Origin: Hydrogenophaga flava NBRC 102514
GTDB lineage: Bacteria > Pseudomonadota > Gammaproteobacteria > Burkholderiales > Burkholderiaceae_C
Reading direction: 5' to 3'
Assembly (NCBI RefSeq): GCF_001571145.1
Contig: NZ_BCTF01000028.1
Span: 1-63,944 of the forward strand
DNA: 63,944 nucleotides
This document shows, piece after piece, positions 26,886 to 37,407 of the stretch (position 1 is the first letter of the stretch; every line of letters begins with the position of its first letter). The position numbers and the translations under genes are program-made. The notes below the pieces were generated by a model. That model was given only the letters and a program-made list of their open reading frames with translations, was not told the DNA's origin and did no database searches.

Positions 26886-27914
26886 TCAGCGCAGCGGAGC
26901 GGCGTACATGAAGCCGCCGTTGCTCCAGAGGTTGTTCTTGCCGCGCGGCAGGTTGATCGGCGTCTTCGGGCCGACGTTGCGCTCGAAGCTCTCGCCGTAG
27001 TTGCCCACCGCCTTGATCGAGCGGGCCAGCCACTCCTTGTCCAGGCCCAGGTGCTTGCCCAGGTCTTCCGTGTTGCCCAGCATGCGGCCGACCTGCGGGT
27101 CGGTGCTGGTCTTCATCTGGTCCACGTTGGCCTGGGTGATGCCGTACTCCTCGGCTTCGATCAGGCCGTTGAGCACCCACTTGGTGATGGCGAAGAACTC
27201 GTCGTCACCGCGGCGGATCATCGGGCCCAGCGGCTCCTTGGAGATCAGGTCGGGCAGGATCACGTGGGCGGCCGGGTCCTTTGCTTCCTTGGCGCGGATC
27301 GAGGCCAGGCCGGAGGCGTCGGTGGTGTAGGCCTGGCAGCGGCCGGAGAAGTAGGCGCCTGTGGAGGCTTCGAGCTTCTCGAACACCACGGCCTTGATGC
27401 CCAGGTTGTTGGCGCGCGAGAAGTCGGTCAGGTTCTTCTCGGTGGTGGTGCCCGACTGCACGCACACGGTGGCGCCCTTGAGCTGCTTGGCGCTGGTGAT
27501 CTTGCCCTTGTTGACCAGGAAGCCCTGGCCGTCGTAGTAGTTCACGCCGACGAAGTGCAGGCCCAGCGAGGCGTCGCGCGAGAGGGTGTTGGTCGTGTTG
27601 CGTGCCAGCACGTCGATCTCACCGGATTGCAGGGCGGTGAAGCGCTGTTGCGCCGTCAGCGGCACCCACTTGACCTTGGTGGCATCACCCAGCATCGCGG
27701 CCGCCACGGCCTTGCAGTAGTCCACATCCAGACCGGTCCAGTTGCCGTTACTGTCGGCGGCGGAGAAGCCTGCCAGACCGACGTTCACGCCGCAGATCAG
27801 CTGACCGCGCGCCTTGATGGCGTCCACCGTTTTGCCGGCGTGGGCGGGCAGGCTCATCAGGGCCGCCGCAGCGCCCAGTCCCAGGGCAGTCAGTTTGAGG
27901 GAATTCATTTTCAT
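26886..27914 (-). CDS. aapJ: General L-amino acid ABC transporter binding protein
   Basis: A 342-residue periplasmic protein with a Sec signal peptide (cleavage near AHAGKT). The family-3 solute-binding signature GLDVDYCKAVAAAMLG is present, with the long C-terminal extension seen in AapJ/BztA and ending LPRGKNNLWSNGGFMYAAP. It captures a broad range of L-amino acids and delivers them to AapQM. ATG 27914 has GGAG upstream. It is the first gene of the aapJQMP operon. Confidence 0.94.
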   Translation of the reverse strand: MKMNSLKLTALGLGAAAALMSLPAHAGKTVDAIKARGQLICGVNVGLAGFSAADSNGNWTGLDVDYCKAVAAAMLGDATKVKWVPLTAQQRFTALQSGEIDVLARNTTNTLSRDASLGLHFVGVNYYDGQGFLVNKGKITSAKQLKGATVCVQSGTTTEKNLTDFSRANNLGIKAVVFEKLEASTGAYFSGRCQAYTTDASGLASIRAKEAKDPAAHVILPDLISKEPLGPMIRRGDDEFFAITKWVLNGLIEAEEYGITQANVDQMKTSTDPQVGRMLGNTEDLGKHLGLDKEWLARSIKAVGNYGESFERNVGPKTPINLPRGKNNLWSNGGFMYAAPLR

Positions 27915-28225
27915 CGGTCACTCCGTTTGTAGGGAAGTTGTGAACAGCCAGGGGCGAGGCGCACCAGATCGGGGCACCCCGCACCCGCTGAGCGAATGTA
28001 TTACCGCCCAGCGGGCCGGGACATCGGGGTTTACGTGGGAAAACTATGCGAAGAATGTATGACCGCATGGCCCGCCGATCCAACCCCGTGTCCGTCGCCA
28101 TCACCTCAGCAGGTTCCATGCCAAACGGCAGCCTGCGTGCCGTCACGGCAGCGACATGCGTGCTTTCCTTTTTGCAGCGTCGGCCCGTATGCTGCGAGCG
28201 AAAAAAACACATCAGGAGACACGCC
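27915..28225. other. Divergent intergenic region aapJ / acyl-CoA ligase
   Basis: This 311-base stretch has no supported gene; frames that cross it are extensions of the flanking genes. It must hold both promoters. A TAATAC on the minus strand near 28000 could be a -10 for aapJ, without a clear -35. AAAAAAA followed by CAGGAGAC ahead of 28226 forms the ribosome site of the ligase. No sigma-54 motif was recognised. Confidence 0.4.
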
Positions 28226-29944
28226 ATGACGAACCCTGCCACCGGCAGCACCGCACCCGCCGGCCTGCGCCCCCACCACCGCTTCTGGCCCCGTCGGCTG
28301 CCCCACGCCATCACGCCGCCGGCCACTTCGCTCTGGTTCAACCTGGAGGTCAGCGCCAGGCGCTACCCGGACAAGCCGGCCCTGGTGTTTTTCGACCGCA
28401 GCACCGCGTACCGAGAACTGCTCGAACAGGCCGAGCGCCTGGCGGCCCACCTGCATGCGCAGGGTGTGAAGGCGGGCGACCGGGTCATCCTGTTCATGCA
28501 GAACTGTCCGCAGTGGGTGGTGGCGCACTACGCCATCCTGCGCGCCAACGCGGTGGTTGTGCCGGTCAACCCGATGAACCGGGCCGAGGAGCTCAAGCAC
28601 TACATCACCGACCCGGATGTGAAGGTGGCCATCGCGGCCGCCGATCTGGCGGGCGACCTGCTCAAGGCCAGCGCCGAGCTGCCCGAGGCGCAACGGCTGT
28701 CGCATCTGGTGGTGGCCCACTACCACGACGCCATCGGGCCGGACGCCGACATCCCCCCGGCCTGGGCCGATTGGCTGGCCACCCGGCACCCGCTGCCGAC
28801 GCTGCCGGGCGGCACGGTGGCCGACTGGGCGGATGCGCTGGCTTGCAGCGCCGCGCCGCCGGTGCACGACCGCAGGCCCGAGGATCTGAGCGTGCTGCCC
28901 TACACCAGTGGCACCACGGGCCTGCCCAAGGGCTGCATGCACACCCACGCGTCGATCATGCACAACGCCGTGGCCGGGCAGCTGTGGGCCGGCGGCACAC
29001 ACGAGAACGTCGCGCTGCTGGTGGTGCCGATGTTCCACATCACCGGCATGGTGGTGGGCATGCACTCCGGGGTCTACACCGGCACCACCCTGGTGTTGAT
29101 GCCGCGCTGGGACCGCGAACTGGCCGGCCGCCTGATCTCGCACTGGAAGGTCACGCACTGGACCAACATCCCCACCATGGTGATCGACCTGCTGGCCAGC
29201 CCGCGCTTTGACCAGTACGACCTCTCCAGCCTGGTCTTCATCGGTGGTGGGGGCGCAGCCATGCCGCAGGCGGTGGCGCAGCGCCTGTTCGAACAGTTCG
29301 GCCTGCGCTACGCCGAGGGCTATGGCCTGACCGAGACCGCGGCACCCTCGCACAACAACCCGGCCGACAACCCCAAGCAGCAGTGCCTGGGCATTCCCTT
29401 CCTGAGTGTGGACGCCCGCGTGGTCGACCCGGACACGCTGCAGGAGATGCCGCCCGGCGAGGCCGGCGAGATCATCATCCGTGGCCCGCAGGTGTTCAGT
29501 GGCTACTGGAAGCGGCCTGACGCGACCGAGGCCGCCTTCATCGACTTCAACGGCAAGAAGTACTTCCGCTCGGGTGACCTGGGTCGTGTGGATGAAGACG
29601 GCTACTTCTTCATCACCGACCGCCTCAAGCGAATGATCAACGCCAGCGGCTTCAAGGTCTGGCCGGCCGAGGTGGAGGCGCTGATGTTCAAGCACCCGGC
29701 CATTGCCGAGGCCTGCGTCATCAGCACGAAGGACGACTACCGCGGCGAAAGCGTGAAGGCCGTGGTGGTGTTGCGCGAGGCCGCCAAGGGCCAGACCACC
29801 GAGCAGGACATCATCGACTGGTGCCGCGAGAACATGGCGGTGTACAAGGCGCCGCGTGTGGTGCAGTTCGTCGACGCGCTGCCCAAGAGCGGATCCGGCA
29901 AGGTGATGTGGCGACTGCTGCAGGAGAAAGAAACTTCCTCCTGA
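28226..29944 (+). CDS. Long/medium-chain acyl-CoA ligase (AMP-forming)
   Basis: A 572-residue ANL-superfamily enzyme. The phosphate loop YTSGTTGLPKG, the EGYGLTE adenine-binding motif, the FRSGDLGRVDEDGYFF hinge region and the C-terminal lysine in PKSGSGKVMWR are all present. It activates a carboxylic acid as the acyl-adenylate and transfers it to CoA; the sequence is of the FadD/alkK-like group, but the chain length preferred cannot be read off. A strong AGGAG site sets ATG 28226. It is a single gene, divergent from aapJ and followed by repeat copy 3. Confidence 0.88.
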   Translation: MTNPATGSTAPAGLRPHHRFWPRRLPHAITPPATSLWFNLEVSARRYPDKPALVFFDRSTAYRELLEQAERLAAHLHAQGVKAGDRVILFMQNCPQWVVAHYAILRANAVVVPVNPMNRAEELKHYITDPDVKVAIAAADLAGDLLKASAELPEAQRLSHLVVAHYHDAIGPDADIPPAWADWLATRHPLPTLPGGTVADWADALACSAAPPVHDRRPEDLSVLPYTSGTTGLPKGCMHTHASIMHNAVAGQLWAGGTHENVALLVVPMFHITGMVVGMHSGVYTGTTLVLMPRWDRELAGRLISHWKVTHWTNIPTMVIDLLASPRFDQYDLSSLVFIGGGGAAMPQAVAQRLFEQFGLRYAEGYGLTETAAPSHNNPADNPKQQCLGIPFLSVDARVVDPDTLQEMPPGEAGEIIIRGPQVFSGYWKRPDATEAAFIDFNGKKYFRSGDLGRVDEDGYFFITDRLKRMINASGFKVWPAEVEALMFKHPAIAEACVISTKDDYRGESVKAVVVLREAAKGQTTEQDIIDWCRENMAVYKAPRVVQFVDALPKSGSGKVMWRLLQEKETSS

Positions 29945-29960
29945 GAGCGGGGGAGCCTGT

Positions 29961-30035
29961 CCAGGATGCCGCGGAACCGGCTTTGCCGGGCCGCAGGCAT
30001 CGCCCCCTGGGGGGAGACGCCTACGGCGTCGCGGG
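29961..30035. repeat. Intergenic GC-rich repeat, copy 3 (inverted)
   Basis: The core at 29969-29997 is the reverse complement of copies 1 and 2. The C/G-run palindrome beyond it (CCCCCTGGGGGG) overlaps the end of the DUF2189 gene, so the repeat provides that gene with its last residues (PPATP) and its stop codon. Confidence 0.75.
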
Positions 30036-30881
30036 GGGGACGATATGTTTATAGGCGTGCCAGGTGGCATGCCCGATCACCGGCCCGGCGACGAACAGAC
30101 CCAGGAACGCCGGCAGCATGGCCAGCAGGATGATGCCGGTGATCAGCGCCCCCCACAGCAGCATCACGCCCGGGTTCTGAAGGCAGGCGCGGATGCTGGT
30201 CAGGCCCGCGGATATCGCATCGACCTGGCGGTCCATGATCATCGGGATCGAGATCACGCTGGTGGTGAAGATCAGACCGGCGAACACCGCGCCGACGACC
30301 ATGTAGGTGACCAGAAAGCCAATGTTCTCGGGGTCGATCAGCATCGCCAGGATGTTGGCCTTCTCGGGCATGGTGTTGAAGCTCACCGCAAACACCACCA
30401 GCGAGGCGCGGCCCCAGAGCATCTCCAGGATCAGCAGCACCCCGGCGAAGATCCCCATGGTGCCCTTGGTGGGCCGCCAGGCCTGCAGCGAGGCACGCAG
30501 CGACGGGCGGTGGTCCTGCGTCTGCAAGGCCTTGCTGGCGTCGTACAGACCCAGGCAGAGGAACGGGCCCATCAGCAGGAAGCCGGCACTGAGCGCGAGC
30601 ACGTAGGCCGGCGCGTTCTGGAACACCGCCAGCAGCGCGTGGCCCATCAGGAAAAAGCACAGGCCGTAGAACAGGCCGATGCGCGGGCATCGACGGAAGT
30701 CTTCCCAGCCCAGCTTCAGCCAGCGCAGCGGATCACCGGCGGACAGCGTCGCCAGTGGCAGCGAGAACACCGAGGGGCCGCGGGCTTCGGCCCCGGCGTC
30801 CGGTCGTTCGTCGGTGCTTTCCGTGGTTTCGGCTTCTGTTGCGGAAGCGGGAACGGCGTGCGCGTGCAAGGCCTCGGCCAT
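30021..30881 (-). CDS. DUF2189 integral membrane protein
   Basis: A 286-residue protein with an acidic, low-complexity N-terminal tail (ATEAETTESTDERPDAGAEA) and about six hydrophobic segments from residue 70 on. The family DUF2189 has no known activity; relatives often lie near cytochrome oxidase genes, which are not present here. The last residues are encoded by repeat copy 3. It is a single gene. Confidence 0.82.
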   Translation of the reverse strand: MAEALHAHAVPASATEAETTESTDERPDAGAEARGPSVFSLPLATLSAGDPLRWLKLGWEDFRRCPRIGLFYGLCFFLMGHALLAVFQNAPAYVLALSAGFLLMGPFLCLGLYDASKALQTQDHRPSLRASLQAWRPTKGTMGIFAGVLLILEMLWGRASLVVFAVSFNTMPEKANILAMLIDPENIGFLVTYMVVGAVFAGLIFTTSVISIPMIMDRQVDAISAGLTSIRACLQNPGVMLLWGALITGIILLAMLPAFLGLFVAGPVIGHATWHAYKHIVPPATP

Positions 30882-30967
30882 GGGGTCTCCTGTTGATAAA
30901 AATCAATATAACCATGCGGGCATACAGGGTTTACATGGTTTTCCCGGAGACCCCGGTGCCGGCCGGG

Positions 30968-31411
30968 TCAGGGCGCCGAGGCCGGATGTGCGCTGGGTCG
31001 GTGCGTCCGGCGGGCGGGCAGGTCGCTTTGCACCGAGCGCATGTGCAGGGCCAGTGCGGCGTCCAGGGTCTGGGTGTGTTTGGCGAACCAGACCGCCAGC
31101 TCACCCGCCATCTCCCGCACCGCCGCCATATTGCCGGCGCGCGCCAGTGCCAGCCCCTCGCGCATGACGTTGAGCACCACCCGGTGCTGCATGATGTGGC
31201 TGTCTGCGGCGGCAAAGCGTGTGCGCTTCATCCACTCGTCCTCGCTGCCAAAGTGCCGGACGGTGTGGTCGATGACCGCCGACCAGGCCTGTGGCAGTGT
31301 CGCGTCGGGCGCGGCCTGCGCCAGCGCCAGCAAGTCCACGAATGTGTGGTGCATCTCGTCCATGGGCGGGAAGTCCAGCAGCAGTGATTCGGACCATTCA
31401 ACAGTGTTCAT
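30968..31411 (-). CDS. Bacteriohemerythrin
   Basis: A 147-residue four-helix protein with the complete di-iron ligand set: His in MDEMHHTF, His and Glu in HTVRHFGSEDEWM, the pair in SHIMQHR, and His/Asp in FAKHTQTLD. Hemerythrins bind O2 reversibly; in bacteria single-domain forms deliver or sense oxygen or NO. GGAGG lies eight bases before the ATG. The last 20 residues are Arg/His/Pro-rich and not part of the fold. Confidence 0.88.
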   Translation of the reverse strand: MNTVEWSESLLLDFPPMDEMHHTFVDLLALAQAAPDATLPQAWSAVIDHTVRHFGSEDEWMKRTRFAAADSHIMQHRVVLNVMREGLALARAGNMAAVREMAGELAVWFAKHTQTLDAALALHMRSVQSDLPARRTHRPSAHPASAP

Positions 31412-31555
31412 TGCGGTACCTCCGTCTGTTGAAAACAGCTTGACAGCGCGCGCGCGGCGGATCCTTGATCCAGCGCAGAACTTTCGTGCACCCTGGCCCG
31501 GACCCGGCTGTTTTTCGCCCGGGTTTGCCCCAGCGCAGACCGCTACACTGCCCGC

Positions 31556-32296
31556 ATGACGCGCGCCTTCGATCCTCCCTTTTCCCCCCTTGCCCAGTCC
31601 GACGCCCATCTGGCCCGACAGGGTTTCAGCCTGCTCGGCGCCAACGATGTGGCGGCCTGGCTGGGTGCATCCATGGTGGATCTGGGGCGACTGCACGGCG
31701 CCTGGAGCGATCTGCCCGCGGATGGCTATCTGAAGGACGGTGGGCGCTACCGCCGCCGGCGCCACAGCTGCTTTGTGGTGGACGGTGCGCAGGTCACCGA
31801 ATCACCGCACCGGGCGCACTGGCAGCCGCTGGAATACAACGCCCTGCACGGCGGCATGCAGCGCTGGTTTGAGCCGATGGCGCCGGAGATGCGCACCGAT
31901 CCGCTGTGGCGGCGCCTTCTGGTCCGCGTCGGCGAGGCGGTGTCCGCGCTGCACGGCGCTCGTCCCTGGTATGTGGAGGCGCACCCGTTCCGCATCGACA
32001 CCACCGACGGCATCGGCCGGCCAACGCCCGAAGGGGCGCACCGCGACGGCGTCGACCTGGTGGCCGTGTTCATGCTGGAACGCCACCGCATCAAGGGCGG
32101 CGAGAGCCGGGTCTTCGAAGCGGAGGGACCGGCCGGTCAGCGCTTCACGCTGACCGATCCGTGGTCGCTGCTGCTGCTGGACGACGCGCGCGTGATCCAC
32201 GAGACAACCCCCATCCAGCCGCTGGTGGCGGGCGAGCTGGGCTGGCGGGACACGCTGGTGCTGACCTACCGCCGCAACGGATTCCAGGGGGACTGA
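31556..32296 (+). CDS. 2OG-Fe dioxygenase family protein
   Basis: A 246-residue enzyme of the family that includes BsmA and the L-isoleucine 4-hydroxylase IDO. The iron-binding H-x-D (GAHRDGVD) and distal histidine (ARVIHETTPI) and the 2-oxoglutarate-binding arginine region (RRNGF) are visible on a double-stranded beta-helix frame. It probably hydroxylates a free amino acid or related metabolite. Its 3-prime end overlaps the convergent YkvA-like gene by 31 bases. Confidence 0.82.
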   Translation: MTRAFDPPFSPLAQSDAHLARQGFSLLGANDVAAWLGASMVDLGRLHGAWSDLPADGYLKDGGRYRRRRHSCFVVDGAQVTESPHRAHWQPLEYNALHGGMQRWFEPMAPEMRTDPLWRRLLVRVGEAVSALHGARPWYVEAHPFRIDTTDGIGRPTPEGAHRDGVDLVAVFMLERHRIKGGESRVFEAEGPAGQRFTLTDPWSLLLLDDARVIHETTPIQPLVAGELGWRDTLVLTYRRNGFQGD

Positions 32297-32577
32297 GGTT
32301 TCGCGCCGCTGGCGCGCGCTTCGGCATGGTCCCGGATGTCTGCGGGCAGCCGGGACAGCAGCCAGCGCAGTGCCAATGGCACGATGACCAAGTCATCGAC
32401 CACGCCGAGGATGGGGATCATCTCGGGGATCAGGTCGATGGGCGAGAGCAGGTAGAGCACGATGGCCGCCGTGCCGGCCTTGAGCCAGACCGGCGCGTCC
32501 GGATGGCCCAGCGCGTACCAGAGCCGCTTCGCGTCACCGCGCACGGCCAGCCAGAGCACCGACAGACGTTTCCACAT
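32266..32577 (-). CDS. YkvA/DUF1232 family membrane protein
   Basis: A 103-residue protein with the DUF1232 motif YLLSPIDLIPEMIPILGVVDDL spread over one or two hydrophobic segments. The function is unknown. GGAGGTGAAC is eight bases before ATG 32577, so the longer frame to 32625 is rejected. The last ten codons overlap the convergent oxygenase gene. Confidence 0.83.
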   Translation of the reverse strand: MWKRLSVLWLAVRGDAKRLWYALGHPDAPVWLKAGTAAIVLYLLSPIDLIPEMIPILGVVDDLVIVPLALRWLLSRLPADIRDHAEARASGAKPQSPWNPLRR

Positions 32578-32671
32578 ACGTTCACCTCCAGGTCGCTTGC
32601 GGTCCGGAGGACCGGACTCAAACAAGTGTGGGGCGATGGACCGCGTTGCAAGAGCAAGGTTCCCCGTGCGA

Positions 32672-34129
32672 TCACCGTCGTATTGCGTTGGGAAAGTACA
32701 TCGCCGTCAGGCTGCGACTGTGGACCGGTGAGAAGCCTTCCGCTGCCGCGCCGCTGGCCTGTCCGTAGCGCCGCCAGTCCCGCACCCAGTGCAGGGTGTC
32801 GCAGATTTCCACCAGACCGATGGTCTCGCGGTCGCCGATCAGGATGCCGTGCACGCGCAATCCCAGCCGCTCCTTGGCCTGGCGCAGCGCGGCCAGCGTG
32901 GCGGAGGTGAGGCCGAACTCGCCGTCGCTCACGATCAGCACGTCGGCGTCCTGCCAGCCCTGTTGCTGAACCTGTTCGATGGCGCGCTCGATGGGGGTCT
33001 GCACGTCGGTGCCGCCGTCGAAGGCCTGGCCCATCAGGTCCAGCAGCGCGTCCAGGCCGGCGGCGTCGCGCGTCAGCGGCCTTTCCAGCAGCTCGCCCGG
33101 CCCACCGAAGGCCAGCAACCGGCCGGCGCGGTCGCCCGCGTGGGCGCTGCGCAGGGCCTGCAGCACGCAGGCCTTGGCCACGTTCTCGGGCGCGCCTTGC
33201 ATCGAGCCCGAGGTGTCCAGGCAGACGATCAGCGGGCCGTGGCCCAGGTGGGCTTCCTGTTGCCGCGCGGCCGCGCCCTCGGTCTGGGGGCGCGGGTTGG
33301 GCCGTGGTTCTCGTGCGCGGTCGTCATAGGTCAGCAGCTGGGCTTCGGCGAAGCGCGCGCGCCACAGGCGGCGCAACACCGGGTGGGTGAGGTTCAGGCT
33401 TTCGCTTCCAGCCATGCGCGCGATGGCGCGCGAGCGGTGCACACCGTCCACGGCGGTGGGTTCGGGGCGGCGTTCGTCGTCGTCGGTGGGCCGTGGCGCC
33501 GCCTGGTCGGCGGCCTGCGCTTGCGGAGTGGTGGTGTGGGCCATGGGCTGGTGTGCAGCGAGCTCGCGCCGGCCCACGCCGTCGATGAACTGGGCCAGCG
33601 CCGGCACGCGTTCGAGCAGGCCGCCGATGCGGCGCGCTTCGGTCCATTCGCGCCGGCTCAGCTGGCCTTTGAGGTCGTCCCAGTTCAGGTGCGAGGCGTC
33701 GCCCAGCGACTTCAGCAGCGACATCGCTTCTTCCCAGCCCTGGCGCTGCAGGGTCCAGTTCTCGCGGAACTCGTCGGCCATGCGCGCGATGGCCTGGGCG
33801 CGGGGCTCGCTGGCGGGGCGTTCGATCAGGCTGTCCAGGTGCCAGAGCAGGCTCTGCAGCATCTGGCGGGTGAGCGAGGCATTGCCCCGCGTGAGTGTGA
33901 GCAGGTCGAGTTCGGTGAGCAGGCGGCGCAGTGGTGCGACGGCTTCGGGGTCGCCCAGGTCCAGCGCAGCCTCGGGCAGGCGGCCGGCCAGCAGCGCGTC
34001 GTGCCAGGGCGCGGCCTGGGCCAGCCGTGCCTCGGCCGTGCCGGCGCTGCAGACCACCGACCAGCGCCACAGTTCACGGGCGATGCCGTCGAGGTGGTGA
34101 TAGGGGCGGTCGGCGGGCGGCGCCGTCAT
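32672..34129 (-). CDS. VWA-domain protein, ViaA-like
   Basis: A 485-residue protein with a helical N-terminal half and a C-terminal von Willebrand A domain. The metal-ion adhesion site is complete (DTSGSMQG, a threonine in GGTDVQTP and the aspartate in LIVSDGEFG). In E. coli ViaA works with the MoxR ATPase RavA, linked to respiratory complexes and aminoglycoside uptake. Here the partner ATPase gene ends six bases upstream, so the pair is conserved in arrangement. Sequence is divergent enough that I give no symbol. Confidence 0.83.
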   Translation of the reverse strand: MTAPPADRPYHHLDGIARELWRWSVVCSAGTAEARLAQAAPWHDALLAGRLPEAALDLGDPEAVAPLRRLLTELDLLTLTRGNASLTRQMLQSLLWHLDSLIERPASEPRAQAIARMADEFRENWTLQRQGWEEAMSLLKSLGDASHLNWDDLKGQLSRREWTEARRIGGLLERVPALAQFIDGVGRRELAAHQPMAHTTTPQAQAADQAAPRPTDDDERRPEPTAVDGVHRSRAIARMAGSESLNLTHPVLRRLWRARFAEAQLLTYDDRAREPRPNPRPQTEGAAARQQEAHLGHGPLIVCLDTSGSMQGAPENVAKACVLQALRSAHAGDRAGRLLAFGGPGELLERPLTRDAAGLDALLDLMGQAFDGGTDVQTPIERAIEQVQQQGWQDADVLIVSDGEFGLTSATLAALRQAKERLGLRVHGILIGDRETIGLVEICDTLHWVRDWRRYGQASGAAAEGFSPVHSRSLTAMYFPNAIRR

Positions 34130-34135
34130 GGGGGC

Positions 34136-35494
<1,359 letters not shown>

Positions 35495-35499
35495 GGCGG

Positions 35500-36684
35500 T
35501 CACATCCGCTCGAAGATCGCGGCGATGCCCTGGCCGCCGCCAATGCACATCGTGACGAGGGCGTAGCGGCCCTGCACACGTTGCAGTTCGTACAGTGCCT
35601 TCACGGTGATCAGCGCGCCGGTGGCGCCGATGGGGTGGCCCAGCGAAATGCCCGAGCCGTTGGGGTTGACCTTGGCCGGGTCCAGGCCCAGTTCCTTGGT
35701 GACCGCGCAGGCCTGGGCGGCGAAGGCCTCGTTGGCCTCGATCACGTCCAGATCATTGACCGACAGGCCGGTCTTCTTGAGCACCGCCTGCGTGGCCGAG
35801 ATCGGGCCCACGCCCATGATCTTGGGGTCCAGGCCGGTGTGGGCGTAGCCGACCAGGCGGGCCAGCGGCTTGGCGCCACGGGCCTGGGCGGCCTTGGCGT
35901 CCATCAGCACCACGGCCGCGGCCGCGTCGTTGATGCCCGAGGCGTTGCCGGCGGTGACGGTGCCGTTCTCCTTGATGAACACCGGCTTGAGCTTGCTCAT
36001 GTCCTCCAGCTTGCAGCCGGGGCGGAAGTGCTCGTCGGTGGCCCAGGCGACCTCGCCCTTCTTGCTCTTGAGCATGACGGGCACGATCTGGTCCTTGAAG
36101 CGGCCTTCGGCGGTGGCCTTCTCGGCGCGGTTGTGGCTCTCGACGGCCAGCGCGTCCTGCATTTCGCGGGTGATGCCGTACTTGGCGGCCACGTTCTCGG
36201 CCGTCACGCCCATGTGGATGTTGTGGAAGGGGTCGTGCAGGGCGCCGATCATCATGTCCACCATCTTGGTGTCGCCCATGCGGGCGCCCCAGCGCATGTT
36301 GAGCGACGCGAACGGCGCGCGGCTCATGCACTCGGCACCACCGCCGATGGCAATGTCGGTGTCGCCCAGCAGGATGGACTGCGAGGCGCTCACGATGGCC
36401 TGCAGGCCGGAGCCGCAGAGGCGGTTGACGTTGAAGGCGGGCGTTCCTTCGGCGCAGCCGCCGTTGATAGCAGCGACGCGCGAGAGGTACATGTCCTTCG
36501 GCTCGGTGTTCACCACATGTCCGAAGACAACGTGGCCGACGTCCTTGCCCTCGGTGCTGGCGCGGGCCAGCACTTCGCGCACGACCAGGGCGCCCAGTTC
36601 AGTGGGCGGGCTGTCCTTGAGGCTGCCGCCAAAGGTACCGATGGCGGTACGGACTGCGCTGACGACGACGACTTCACGGCTCAT
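35500..36684 (-). CDS. bktB: Beta-ketothiolase BktB
   Basis: A 394-residue thiolase II very close in sequence, as I recall it, to Cupriavidus BktB. The acylated cysteine is C90 (NRLCGSGLQA), with the GHPIGATGA histidine and CIGGGQG cysteine near the C-terminus. It condenses two acetyl-CoA, or acetyl-CoA with propionyl-CoA, for polyhydroxyalkanoate synthesis, or runs in reverse. GGAG before ATG 36684 fixes the start. A longer frame upstream adds unrelated residues. Confidence 0.92.
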   Translation of the reverse strand: MSREVVVVSAVRTAIGTFGGSLKDSPPTELGALVVREVLARASTEGKDVGHVVFGHVVNTEPKDMYLSRVAAINGGCAEGTPAFNVNRLCGSGLQAIVSASQSILLGDTDIAIGGGAECMSRAPFASLNMRWGARMGDTKMVDMMIGALHDPFHNIHMGVTAENVAAKYGITREMQDALAVESHNRAEKATAEGRFKDQIVPVMLKSKKGEVAWATDEHFRPGCKLEDMSKLKPVFIKENGTVTAGNASGINDAAAAVVLMDAKAAQARGAKPLARLVGYAHTGLDPKIMGVGPISATQAVLKKTGLSVNDLDVIEANEAFAAQACAVTKELGLDPAKVNPNGSGISLGHPIGATGALITVKALYELQRVQGRYALVTMCIGGGQGIAAIFERM

Positions 36685-36781
36685 GGAAATGCTCCTCTGT
36701 GGATGGGGTATGGGGTCAACGGCACATGGTAAGGCCAGCTCCCTTACACCGGGCTTGTGCCGCGTCAAGCAGAAGACAGGT

Positions 36782-37378
36782 TCAGACCACCTGCCGCGCC
36801 AGCAGCTTCAGCCGCCCGGGCGCCGCAGCGTCGGGGCGTGTGACGAACAGCTCGCCCATGGCGAGGTATTCACCGGTCAGTGCGGTGATGTTGACCTGGT
36901 GCGTCACCAGCACCCAGTTGACTGGCGCGCGCAGGCCGGACACGGTGGTCAGCACCTCGCGGGTTTGTGCGTCGCCGTCGCCCTGACCCTGGAAGAAGGA
37001 GTTGATGGCGGGCCACACCGTGTAGCGACCGAAGGCCAGCCGCGCGGTGTCGGTGCAGCGGCACCAGGCGCTGCTGCGCACCGCGGCGATGGCGATGTCC
37101 TCGCGCCGGAAGGCCTCGCCCACGCGGCCCGCCTGCGCGCGACCCGCCGCGCTGAGGTTGCGCTGGGTTTCACAGCGGCCGAGCGTGAAACCCGGCGGAT
37201 CGCCGACGCCGGGCTCGGTCTGGGCGTGGCGCATCAGCACCACACAGCCGCCCTGGCGCAGCAGGGGCCAGAAGCCACCTGGCCCGGACTGGGCCCGGGC
37301 CAGGCCGCAGGCCGCGCCGGCCGCCAGCAGCAGTGCCTGGCGACGGTTCGGGTGGAGGGCGGTGGTGGGCGGTGGCAT
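36782..37378 (-). CDS. Exported histidine phosphatase superfamily protein
   Basis: A 198-residue protein with an N-terminal signal-like segment (RRQALLLAAGAACGLARAQ) that contains a twin arginine. The RHG motif is present as LMRHAQTEPG, the second histidine in WVLVTHQVNI. This family uses a phosphohistidine intermediate to remove phosphate; the substrate is unknown. It is a single gene between bktB and the short-chain dehydrogenase. Confidence 0.8.
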   Translation of the reverse strand: MPPPTTALHPNRRQALLLAAGAACGLARAQSGPGGFWPLLRQGGCVVLMRHAQTEPGVGDPPGFTLGRCETQRNLSAAGRAQAGRVGEAFRREDIAIAAVRSSAWCRCTDTARLAFGRYTVWPAINSFFQGQGDGDAQTREVLTTVSGLRAPVNWVLVTHQVNITALTGEYLAMGELFVTRPDAAAPGRLKLLARQVV

Positions 37379-37407
37379 GGGGTCGGGGCGGGTTGGCGAA
37401 CGGCCGA

